Origin: Xestospongia bergquistia
Taxonomy: Eukaryota > Porifera > Demospongiae > Haplosclerida > Petrosiidae
DNA: 64,000 bases
Direction of reading: 5' to 3'
Assembly (NCBI GenBank): GCA_963965975.1
Contig: OZ014412.1
Coordinates: 8,556,708 to 8,620,707, forward strand
Positions within the stretch are counted from its first letter, which is position 1, and each line of letters starts with the position of its first letter. A program made the translations under genes and the position numbers. Shown here piece by piece: positions 10,441 to 22,400 of this stretch. The notes under the pieces were generated by a model. The model ran no database searches, was not told where the DNA came from, and saw only the letters and a program-made list of their open reading frames with translations.

Positions 10441-13400
10441 ATGGCTGCAATATCTGAGGAATCACTGACTAATCAAGGGAATCAAACTGCTACTACTAAC
10501 TGGATGGAACAGACTCAGTATATTGCTAAGTATGTGTATTACTAAGCCTTTCAATGAAATGATATTTACTGACATCACCTTCTCTATGATATAATACTCT
10601 GTTATCACTAATTTGTTAACTGTATTATTAAAGCTACTTAAACAACCATTCACAGCTGTATCATTGTATTACTGGTGGTAGTTCCTACTAGCAATTATTA
10701 ATTATATTAATACTACATCTAATACGTGATAAAAGGAACTGCACTATATAAGCCATACAATGTAATATAATAAAGCAGGTTATTAAATAAAATGACTAAA
10801 GATTAATTATGTATGCGTGTACATACAATAAAAAATGAATGAAAATGTACGGTTTCTTATAATTATGATACCAATTTGTAATCATAACAATATATAGTTT
10901 ATATTTTATGAAATTGACCGTAATGTGTCAAAAGTACACACATAGCTATTATATTATTGTAAAATCTTATTAGTTAATTATATGATATTATTGCTTCAGC
11001 AAGATAGTCTTAATAAATTAAATCATTACTATAGCAACAAATATAAGAGATTAATTATTCATTATAACATTTCATTGTCATTTAGATCCTTGTCTATTTG
11101 TTATAATCATTATATTACAAGTAAATCTGATCACTAAGTCTATAATATATTATATCAAGGCTATAACTTAACTGAATATCTTATACGAGTTGGAGTTGGT
11201 TATATTGACTTACCAATAGATTTCTTAGTAGTAGTTTTGTTTCACCTATGTAACACAGAACCAAATGATCACTTTAACTATGTTATAATTAACTTTACTA
11301 GTACTAGTTTGTATTATAATTTTATATGCAAATATATTCTAGTAAATATTATCACAATAGAGTTAATTCTTTAGTATTACCTTATACCTATACCAATATA
11401 ATAAACTGTTGTTGATGTTGTCATGTTGCTAGGAAACCTTAGTCACTCACCAAACATGATACATATCTGTTTGTTTAATGTGGTGTGTTCCTTGGCTTGT
11501 ACACTATATGTGATGGATGTGAACCGGATGATATAATAACCACTTTTATAGTATTCGCTATTAACATAGTGTTCTTTATAGAAGACCTATTATGCTTGTT
11601 GTATTAGTACATTTGTGTGTATGTGTTTGTCTATGGAATAACAAATTAAATTTCTCAAATAATTCTAAGTTGTATAGTTTACCATCTACATTAAATCTTC
11701 TTAGAAGTTAACCATATATATTATGGAACTGGTGTAAGCTATAGTATCAGTTACATTGATGATGATGCCAACTTTAATAACATTTGTTACTGAACATGAT
11801 TTGTTTTGCCGTAGGCAGTGGTGAGATATCTTTCCATTACATCTGTACTCTTTCATACCTCCCAACATACCAGCTGCTGTCAGTGTTTGTTGTTATGTAA
11901 TCTTTTATAGTGGGATTAGTTGGCTTGAGGATTAAGAAATAGCTTTGGATTGTCTGTATTAGATGTCTCTTGAGTTTAGAAGATGATACGTGTAGTAAAT
12001 GAAATAAGAATGGAGTAAAAATAGATTATTCAAATGTGAAGTAACTAGATTATGTAGTACATTCTTTGTATATAATCATTATAAGTGTGCTGTGTGTGTG
12101 GCTATGTGATAATGTTACCTTTGAAGTTTGAAGTGATAGCTGCTTATAATGCTACACTAATATCATGTTATATAATATTATCATATATTGGTCAAATGAA
12201 GTGTTAATAGTAGTTCGTGATCCTGCTCTATATTCAAAGGTCATACAAATGACTCTATATATTAGCATAATTATCATATTATACAGTATAAACGTGTATT
12301 ATATAATGCCATTACTTTCCTGGTTTATGCATAGTATTAATCATATGGTTTCTATTTAGATTTTCACCTTTTGTTTGAAGTCTCATATAGATCAAATAGT
12401 ACTATATAATTATGTATTGTTTTATGTCATTACCTTCTCATACTATAAGAAAATGTTATCTCCACCTGTCTGAATATCTAGACAGTAGACAACCAACATA
12501 TTGCTAACATCCTCTATATTACAAGTCTGGCTTTTAATATTACTGTATTGTATGTATAGATGTTGTCCTTGGTTGCTAGGAAACATTGTTTATATCACTA
12601 ATAATTTGTATTATTTCCTTAGCTTCATTGCCATGGATACAGTGTTTGTCATATCAACTATGCATGAAATATGATCCTTGTATAGCTACATAATTTATCT
12701 TGTTTCACTGAGATAAGGGTAGCCTTCTTACATAACAACAACCAAATATAGCTCAATTCAACAATACATTGTAATATCATGATATCATAATATTATGTTG
12801 TCATAGAAATGAACACGATTGATTATGTTACCATGGAAGGAGTAATGTTAATTCTATGGTAACAAAGAAACATTATATCTATACACAATAACACAGCTGT
12901 TGTTATGTACAAGAGTAAACTTTTATACCTCGATACGTTAATACCGTATCTTTTGTAGTGTAGACCAATTTCTTTTTTATGTTGATCTTTTAACCCAGTA
13001 TTATATCATATGTTACAATTATAATAATTAGATTTGTTAGTAACACAAACTCTGTGGGTGCATTTCTACCACAACACAATAACAATATTATATAACATAG
13101 CCTTTTATAAGGATATCTGAGATTTCATACATTTTCTCCCATAGTAGTAATGAACAATAGGATGTCCCAGTAAGAGAAGTTACATTGTAACATTGCTATA
13201 GCTATATAATGATGATTAATATTATCAGTAATAAAAATATAAGATAGAAAGCCTTCAGAAAATATTGTGTTGTTATTAAATATTAACAGTGTAGCAAAAG
13301 TAATGTTATGCATTTAGCTCTTAAAAGTTTGAGTAGTAATCTTTATGATCTCTTTCCTTTAGAACAATTTATGAAGACCCCAGTATTGGACCGATGTCTT

Positions 13401-14559
13401 TAGATATTCATTCAGCCTGTGCTATTGGTAACTTTGAGAGAGTACAAGAAGCTGTCAATAAAAATGAAGATCTTGATCAACGAAACAAAGGTAGAAAAAA
13501 GCAAATGTTATGAGGTAGAGATAAAATTTGTTCGTGTTCATTTTGGCCTTTTTAACTCTCTTTACTTCTTTAATATTCTTTTATAAAAATGTATAATGCT
13601 CAATTCAGTGACAATTCTCATTAATACAAGCATCATAAAGTCACTGATTTATTAATTAATTATATGTTACATTCACAAAGTTATACTTTGTATCATCCAC
13701 ATTAAAATGTTCCTGTAAATGACATACAGTACAATGCCAGAGTTCTCACTGATTGTCTTAATAAAATATATAACATGTAGTTTAGTATACCTTTTGTTTT
13801 TGTATTTTTGTTTACTTGATCCTATGCTGCAGGTGGATGGACGCCATTAATGTATGCCTCTTATGTTGGTCATGATACTGTTGTCAATCTTCTTCTTGAT
13901 GTTCATGTTGATCCTAATAAAAGTACACCTGCTGGACTGACACCATTAATGGTAGCAGCTGGATGTGGTAACGAATCTGTGTGCTATTTTCTTATACATG
14001 TTAGTAAGAAAGTAAGAAATACAAGCCTTTGTATTTAGCATCTCTTTCTAGAATGGAGCCAAAATTGACCAACAAGATAGTCGAGGTTGCACAGCTCTCT
14101 ATCATGCCACTAGACAAGGTCATCAATCAACAGTACAGTTACTATTAAAGGAAGGAGCAAACATGGAGCTTGGGTATGTAGATACAATAAACCTAATATT
14201 GCTACATAGTTATATAATCAAGAACCCTTATCATGATGTTTGTTGTTTTTCTTCATTTTCCTATGACAAGCATCTTTCTCTATTTATATGTAGAGACGAT
14301 CAGTATGGCTATACTCCATTGATGATAGCTGCAATGGAGGGTGATCAGATTGTGCTGGATGTTTTAATAGCATGTGTAAGTGAGCATCTCTTGACGTCTA
14401 TCTTACTTGCTTTTGTTGTGTCTGTTGATGTTGTTCCTGTTTTGTCTGCTAGTCCATTTCATCTATTATTTAGAAGTACATGTTAGGTCTATGGTAATGG
14501 TTTAGTATTAAATGTTTTTAATAAAGGTCAGACAAATCAGGACATATGAAATAAGTAAT

Positions 14560-14613
<54 letters not shown>

Positions 14614-17437
14614 TAAAACTTTTTTATTGAAACAAACTACTGGTAGGTTTATATTAAGGATATGAATTTATTGATACATGCAATTTAGTATATTATATGA
14701 CTTAAGTACTGTAGGAGTGGGTGGAGCTAATATGTTCAGGGTGGAGCTACTGTAGGACTGGGTGGAGCTAACATGTTTGTTGTTATGTTTCATTTTATTA
14801 CTTTTTGTCTCTTTAATTATCTAGCAAGCTGATATTAATGCTAAAGGTCATGACGGACATACAGCTAGATCATTAGCTCTCAAAAATAACCATATAAAGA
14901 CCGTCAGCTTTTTGGATGAGATACAAATGGCATATTATCCAAGAAGTAATTCTGCTGCTTCTAATGAATGTAAGGCCTTAATATTTAACCCCTAATATAT
15001 CCTATTATACATTGATTCTATTAGTTGTCTGCATATAATGTACACTTGTCTTGATTATGCATATGACTAATCGAGGAGTCAAGAGAATTAAGTCCATATA
15101 ATTCATTAATTTTTGCATGCTCTTATAGTAATGTTTTACTAATGGATAGCACAATTTGTGTAAGAAACACCACTATATGAAGTAAATTATAGTTAAAATA
15201 AGTCCCAAATGAATGTCGTAAATAAGTAATGTAATGATTAACTAAACAAGGTCTTAAGTAAGATTTAGTCTATATTTTATAAGTGTTAGACAAAATATAT
15301 TTTATCTACAGCTGATGTACCTAGTGTTTCCTCATATCCTGACACTGATGATGATGTTCATTCTGGTTCTGAAGAGATAGACAGTATGTCACAAAAAATT
15401 ATCAAAAAGAATCTAGGACGTCGATCAGGACCAAGATGGAGTCTCCCCCCAGAGTACATTACTGGGCATCGTGCTAGTTTGTCAACTACTGACAGAAGAC
15501 TCAAGTTTAGACAAGCAGTAAGCTATTATGCTGTTAATTAAATTAAGTATAAGTGTTTTTTAGTTTCTTTACTTAAATGGAATATATAACCTGCTATATT
15601 GTACTAACTCTACTGTAATTTATAAATATTTTCACATTATTAAACCTATTGTGATTTCTAAGAACTTTTAATTATGGTGTTGGTGTTGTGATCTTTTCAT
15701 TTTTCTCTGCATTACTAGCGATCACTTCCTGAGTCTGCCTTACCTCCAGGAGACAAGATAGATGAGTTTGATGAAGAGGAGTCTCTCACAGACAGTACTC
15801 ATGAAGACAGCATGGCAAAATTAGCACAGTTCCTTGACCATTTTGGTCTTGAACGATATTACGAAGTATTTGATAGTCATGAAATAGATTTTTATGGACT
15901 TTTTGAACTCAGTGAAGAAGACTTAAAGAAATTAATAGAGTGAGCACAATATTAGTGTAAGCATTGCCACATTTATTTAATAGTGTCTCACTATGCCTTC
16001 TATTGTCATAGATCCCTCAATATGCCTTGATGGTCATCTTAGTGCTTGTATTTTATGTGAACCTAATATATATATGATGGTCATCTTTAGTTAGTGTTTG
16101 CATTATGTGTGGCCCTAATCCATATGATGATAATTTTAGTTACTGCTTGTGTTGTATATGTGCATTAATCCCTAATATCTCCTGAGTTATGTATTTAATG
16201 TGCAAAGAAAATAAGAATACTTGATAAATTTGCTTTATCAAAACACTTACAAATTACTTATTTAATTTAACATTCGCTATTTTAGTAAACTGGGTCCTCG
16301 TAGAAAACTTCAGATGGCAATCAAAGAAGTGAAGGAACACATGAAAAATGAAGAAAATGAAGGACCAATGTCACGCAATGATGTCACACCCACTCCACAG
16401 CAAAACCTTGAGGTTGAAATGAAAATTCAGTTAACTCAAATGAAAGCAGCCTATCAGCAGGTAAGTCCCTTCACTCAAGTAATATATCTCTTTATAGTAG
16501 GAACATTATTGAAATTAGGAATACCTTGTTTGGTAATAGATATGAAAGAGTAGACAATTAATTTAAACCTAGATAAAGAGATTTCACTGTAGTATAAAAT
16601 GTACTAATTGCATGTTTTTAAAAGTATCCATATTTTTTCATTAGGTTGTTCAAAATTTAGAAGGCTGCGAGAGTAGACTAACAAAAGAACATGAATTAAG
16701 GAAAATGGCTGAAAGGTATCTAAACATCAAATTTATTTACTTTTATTATTTATTATCCTTCTATAGATATTGTCAGGAACTTCAAAAATGTAGGGCCCAA
16801 TCATTTGAAGCTACCAAAACACTTAAAGAGACATTGGGCTCAATTTTAAAGCATTGTCAATCCTTACAGTTAGTGACAAGAACAAAACTTTGATTATGCA
16901 TAAATGCTATATGCTGTACTACTGTGTAAACAAAATGTTTGATTTGGGATACATCCTATATACCTTAAATGTACTGGTAAATGACAGATGATGGTTACTT
17001 ACTATTTTAATAGTGCTTCCTACCTATCATAGTTATAATTTTAATGATTGCAAAACCACCGACTACTTATATTTGAAATAGAACATGAAATTTCATAGTT
17101 TTTTGAAAATTACCTGATGAAATATGCAGTACATAGTTTTATTGCAACCAATTTTATCACTTCCTCTCTGTGTACACATATTAAATTCATTTATGGGATT
17201 GATTTATGCTCTATCATTTTGTTCATTATCTATAGATCAACAAAATCAAAACTAAGTCAAACTCTGAAGGACTCAAATAAGACTTCAGATCAAACATTTC
17301 ATTCCAAAACTCAGGAATTGAACTCTTGCATTAAGGAATTAGGAGGTGAAATTGAGGCTGTAACTAGGTCAGCTTATCAAGCTAACAAAGAATTTAATAC
17401 TATTCAATATCATCTTACTGCCTCATTTACATCTTAA
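10441..17437 (+). CDS. ANKS3: ANKS3-like ankyrin repeat and SAM domain protein, complete, 569 aa
   Basis: Twelve exons join in phase: 10441-10529, 13363-13490, 13833-13999, 14052-14173, 14294-14375, 14825-14969, 15312-15517, 15719-15939, 16286-16460, 16645-16715, 16767-16868 and 17236-17437 (1710 nt). About six ankyrin repeats occupy residues ~40-236, with the ANKS3 hallmarks GGWTPLMYASYVGHDTVV and GLTPLMVAAGCGNES. An acidic Ser-rich linker follows, then a SAM domain (~345-405, AQFLDHFGLERYYEVF … DLKKLIDKLGPRRKL) and a coiled-coil tail (~430-560). In vertebrates ANKS3 links NEK7/NEK8, ANKS6 and BICC1 in ciliary modules (established knowledge); the same scaffold role here is inference. The first intron is unusually long (2833 bp) and carries no recognisable gene; the others are 50-740 bp. 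The repeat, SAM and coiled-coil order matches the vertebrate protein. Confidence 0.95.
14562..14612. repeat. (AT)n microsatellite in ANKS3 intron
   Basis: About 50 bp of pure AT/TA dinucleotide repeat in the intron between the fifth and sixth ANKS3 exons. A short GTGGAGCTAAYATGTT-type duplication (14710-14780) lies in the same intron. Confidence 0.9.
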
Positions 17438-18000
17438 GACAATTGAGTGATAATGTCCAGTTAAGTATAATACAAGGGAAGTTATTTCAATTTTTTAGTC
17501 TTTTTAAATGGTTTTAACATTTTCTTTTAAATATATTCCAAACAATGTTCAATGTTTTCTATGTGGTCTTTTCTTCTCTTTCAATATCTTTACAATATAG
17601 TTATATAAAATGAACCTTGTTATTAGTAAGTCACTACTCTAGTCTATTATAGAAATATGTAGATATTTTAGAGAGAATTTGTCAGTTTTGTCAAGCAATC
17701 CAACAATCTGTATAGAGTTAAATAGAATTCATAGCTAATATATTCTTGTCTTACCTGTAGCCTATACATCACACCATATGTACTCATCATGCCATAACAA
17801 TTAGGAGCAATGAACTCCACCACCTAACTGCAGATCATTACACAATACAGTATAGTTCATTGATTCAGCTTGCTTAATTACATTCCATTAATACCATATT
17901 TATATGATCAATTTAATACAGTGATCATATTGTAGTAGTAATTTTACTAATGATTCAACGAAAATTATATCATTGACAATTAACTATATATACTTAATAA
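17438..18000. other. ANKS3 3' flank, no gene seen
   Basis: AT-rich sequence following the ANKS3 stop; TTTTAAATATATTCC and similar tracts may hold the polyadenylation signal. Nothing coding was recognised. Homology to the receptor-array unit starts near 18020. Confidence 0.4.
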
Positions 18001-18019
18001 AACAACATTTTCCATTGAA

Positions 18020-18410
18020 GATCAATACTAGTGACTATACCATCTATGTGTTGTTTTTGTTTAACAAATCCTTCACTAGTAGCTATGAGAGAGAGAGAGA
18101 GAGAGAGTCAATTGAGATTTATGAAACAAGTAGTATCAATATCTCATATAATAAACACTTACTCTATCGCTCTGTCCTAGTAATTACACCAAAGTGATTA
18201 CAATTGAGAACCTGAGAGATGATCCAGTGGAATAGCAATATCAAACTTCAGATCCTATCACTACAAGACACGTCAGATTGATCTGTTATTGGAGGAGATA
18301 TTTGTAGGACACTAATAGATTGTTTCCACCACCTAACAGAGAGAAGGAAATGTATTAGACAATGCATAGCCAGTCAATAAAATATACTATTACCATTTGT
18401 CTACATTTAA
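18020..18410 (-). pseudogene. CBS: Cystathionine beta-synthase 3' fragment (relic 1)
   Basis: Minus-strand pieces match the C-terminal regulatory domain of CBS. One is a WWKQSISVLQIS exon (~18345-18240), truncated by a deletion after SDVSCSD. The next is a NCNHFGVITRT exon (~18215-18155) ending in an in-frame stop. The last is a DIDTTCFINLN end, with its stop at 18108-18110. The same three exons occur in better order at 27.2-27.9 kb, and flanking sequence is also shared with 27,110-27,335. It marks the left edge of the duplicated array unit next to ANKS3. A (GA)n tract lies at ~18088-18107. Confidence 0.7.
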
Positions 18411-18599
18411 TGAATTTTTAAAGAAATCTTTTAGTAATAATACAGTACATAAGTTAAGTTACTTTTTATTGTCCTCTAAAGAAATGATGAAGCTTTAACA
18501 GATTATGAAGCTCATAACCAACCTGAATAAATGTTAGTAGTTGACTTGTTAATGTTGCTTCCATATCTTCACTTTTAAACAGTCAATAAGAATGTATCC

Positions 18600-18835
18600 T
18601 GTCTATCACACTATAAGAGCAAAGTTACTTTTGTATTTTCTTTGTTCTCTTTATCAGGCTTTAGTGCACAAAATGACATGAAATGGATTGCAGTCTCCAG
18701 CTATCATTGGACCCAGATGAGGTTTAAAAGACTATCAGCTAGCCAATATGTCTTGTAACTATAAATAGAGCCACAAAAATGATGTAGTGAGGCTGATCAG
18801 ATAGTACATTGTCAAGTTATAATAGGATAAGAAAA
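18600..18835. repeat. Array-unit flank shared with 30560-30790
   Basis: From CACTATAAGAGCAAAGTTAC through TTCTCTTTATCAGG, ACAAAATGACATGAAAT and CAACTATAAATAGAG to CATTGTCAA, this stretch is a diverged copy of 30560-30790. It belongs to the segmental unit that contains the CBS fragment and a receptor gene. No coding content was recognised. Confidence 0.7.
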
Positions 18836-18842
18836 GTTATAA

Positions 18843-19100
18843 TAGGAGTCTACTACATGTCTTTCTGAAATAAGTTAAGATACAAGTATTGGCTTATCAG
18901 ATTCAATGGTACAATAGGTAACTGGATCAAAAATGTGGTATTAATTAATGTATTGTTACAAGTTTGAGTGATAGTAGTTTCTTCTTTAGAGGCCACAATC
19001 TTTGTATAATGCTTCATTGATGGTACAAGGAGAAACTCACTATTTGTTGGATCTGCTCTGTTATATAAACAAAAAATAACAACAAGAACCACCATTGGTC
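18843..19100 (-). pseudogene. IgGFc-binding domain fragment (receptor relic, 3' of R1)
   Basis: On the minus strand the sequence [20 protein letters not shown] and then [15 protein letters not shown] match the middle of the IgGFc-binding exon of R1-R4, followed in another frame by the block homologous to [18 protein letters not shown]. The part encoding the …FPGDWNF… segment is deleted and the frame is lost. Flanking exons are missing. A sister relic with its own lesions lies at 31500-31800, so the decay product was duplicated with the unit. Confidence 0.8.
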
Positions 19101-19416
19101 TTGTGATTGTATTCCATCACCAATGATGATCTATACCACATGTATACAGTTTGTAGAGAGAGCAGAGTCTATTTCTTTTAGTTGGAAATTAAGACAACAC
19201 TACAATAACTATTGTGCCTAGCTACAAAGATGATAGAGGAATATAATCACAAGACTACTGTTGATGAACACAAATGAAAAGTAACTACTTTATGTTGTAA
19301 CAACAACAACAATAGTAATAGTACTATATTTTTATACATTTGTTATATTTTATATAAACACACTTTCACTAAAAAATCATTGGTAATTATATTGTTAACA
19401 TTGACATTATTGAGTG

Positions 19417-22400
19417 TTAATATAAATAAGAATAGACATTGTTCTCTTTAACAGTAATACTAGTACCTCCTCCTTTTTCCCCTTGTGTTTCTCTTAGAGT
19501 TGGCTTTATTTCATCATAAATTACTGAAGGAGGTCTCTCTTTAATCTCTCTTGGTAGAGTTACTGTAGCATAGCAAGGATTATTATAAGCCTCAATGGCT
19601 AAAAGGTCATAATCATCAAATTATTGATAAGAGAGAAGGGGTACCTCGATGATCTGAGAGTTTGCGTTTCTTTCGTATTACAATACAAATCAAACAGATG
19701 ATACAACATGAAATAACTAATAAAAGTGCTGACAGAGGCATTGTTATCAATAGAATTACATGGAGAATTGGACCTGTATAAGATAGAACTAGAAGATGGT
19801 CTGTTAACAATGAATCCTTACCAGTAGTGTTACAAATCTCTCCTTGATAACCTTCATCACAAACACATACATTAGTGTCCACACAAATACCATGAACACA
19901 GGATGGATTACATGTAACTGATGCTCAAAATTAAAAAAAAGCAAAAATGTTATATAGCAATACAAACTTACTTTTTTGCTTTTGTTCACAATATTCTCCA
20001 GTAAAGCCAGGTAAACATGTACAGGTGTAATTTCCAGCATGATACTGACATGTACCATTATTGTTACAAGGACTTTGGTCACATGCTGAGTAAACTAATA
20101 CAGATAGGTTTCATTTAATTATGTATAACATATAACTCCTTTATTACCTATAGTATTACAAGCGTTTCCTTTATAACCTTCTCTACAAACACACACATTA
20201 ATGTCCACACAAATACCATGAACACAGGATGGATTACATGTAACTGATGTTCAAAATTTAAAAAAAGCAAAAGTGCTGCATAAAAAAGTAAACTCACTTA
20301 TTTGCTTATGTTCACAATATTCTCCAGTAAAGCCAGGTAAACATGTACAGGTATAGTTTCCAGCATGATACTGACATGTACCATTATTGTTACAAGGACT
20401 TTGGTCACATGCTGAGTAAACTAATACAGATAGGTTTCATTTAATTATGTATAACATATAACTCCTTTATTACCTATAGTATTACAAGCGTTTCCTTTAT
20501 AACCTTCTCTACAAACACACACATTAATGTCCACACAAATACCATGAACACAGGATGGATTACATGTAACTGATGTTCAAAATTTAAAAAGCAAAAGTGC
20601 TAGATAAAAAAGTAAACTCACTTGTTTGCTTTTGTTCACAATATTCTCCAGTAAAGCCAGGTAGACATGTACAGATGTAATTTCCAGCATGATACTGACA
20701 TGTACCATTATTGTTACAAGGACTTTGGTCACATGCTGAGTAAACTAATACAAGTAGGTTTGATTTTAATTATATATAACATATAACCCCATTATTACCT
20801 AAGGTATTACAAATGTCTCCTTCATAACCTTCTCCACAAGCACACACATTAGTATCCACACAAGCACCATGAACACAGGATGGATTACAATTTACTATGA
20901 ATGAGATAGAAGTCAATAGAGTGAATGAGTGTTAATTACTTACTTGGTTTGGATAAATTAACTAGTTGTTCAAGTTCCTGTCCTCCTTGATATGTAGCCT
21001 CTCCAATCTCAATTCTTCCAGTAGTTGCTATATCAAACTTACAGAACACATCATCTCCGCAAATATCATTAGCTTTTTTTTTCAGAGCAGTATTAGAAAA
21101 GGAAGGTTCATACACAGGAATGAATGATGGAAAATAGTATGTAGACCAGCTTTGTCCAAAATGATATTTAAACAAACTGTCACTAGGATTATCAATGATC
21201 CCTAAATGAAATTTAGAATTATTGTAAATTTCTAACTAGCATACACTTACATGTGATTCCAAACTTTTCATGTATCTCTTGTATAGTAGAGTTTAATGAT
21301 AATATTGTTCCAGTTCCCCTTGGAGTAAGGTCATCTGTCTTATCACCATTATATGTACCCATTAATCCTTGAGTTTTGCTTTGATAACTCTCAGGGAGGC
21401 TAACAATAAGGACAGATATAAAACCATTTTGTTCTTTTACTTGTACAAATGCACCACTTGAGAAGGTAGCACTGAATGTGGTGTTACCAGATTTAATGAT
21501 GGTAACATTTTCAAAGTCTTGAATTTTTAATTTATCAAAGTTAGCTCTTTCTCCATCAACAATAGTAATCACAGAAGTGATATTGTCAACTGTTTCTATT
21601 TCAAACTGAACTGTACTTGAACTCTTTTCTTTGGCTACACAAGCTGAGAAGACAGTAGCATTTGCAACACTTCCCAATGAAGTTTTAACTTCAATCATTC
21701 TTCCTTGTAGTGTAAATGATTGATCATTTGTCTCAATGAGAACAAACTCTCCCTTTCCATTAAATGTGTACTTGCGAAGATCAAGAGTCACAATATGTGG
21801 ATCACCAATTATGATAGCTAATGAATGACAAATTATTATAAATTACAAAAGAAATCAAGTATTAATCTTACAAATTGAAACCACACTGGCAAACATGCTT
21901 GTTATCCATGAACCATATTCTATAATATTGTTAATATGATACATACTCACCAGGTATTGGAGGAGTGTAAGCTGTTCCATTATCTGAAGGACGTCTTTCA
22001 TAGTAAATATCACAACTAGTTTGTGTTCCTTTACAACAGAAGATATATGGTAGGATATCTTCAAATTGATGTTTAATCAAGTTACTCAAGTAATTCAATC
22101 TAGTACTACCAACTGTAGATACTTTATCTACTGATCCTCCACCTGGTGGTCCCACAATTAGATTACCATCTCTACCATAGCAACATTCATTACCTGCTCC
22201 TTCATTAGTCCTACAAATGTACATAATTATATTAATAATATAACATGTGTATATAATATAGTACACAGATCATTGTATAGTAGTTGTACAGCTATTTTTC
22301 AAATATAAGCTACATGTGAATACTATAATATATCAGTTTGTTATTATAGATTAGTGTGACTCATTAGTTATGTAGTAGTAAATGAACAGATCTACTTTGT

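Noticed and set aside
12165..13313. Several 60-65 codon open frames in the long first ANKS3 intron
   Set aside because: Ile/Tyr/Asn-rich AT-driven composition, no splice context, no recognisable motif.
19804..20082. Minus-strand frame of 92 codons beginning within an EGF exon (also 32528-32806)
   Set aside because: Alternative frame running across an EGF exon, its intron and the next EGF exon; the spliced EGF frame with conserved cysteines is clearly correct.
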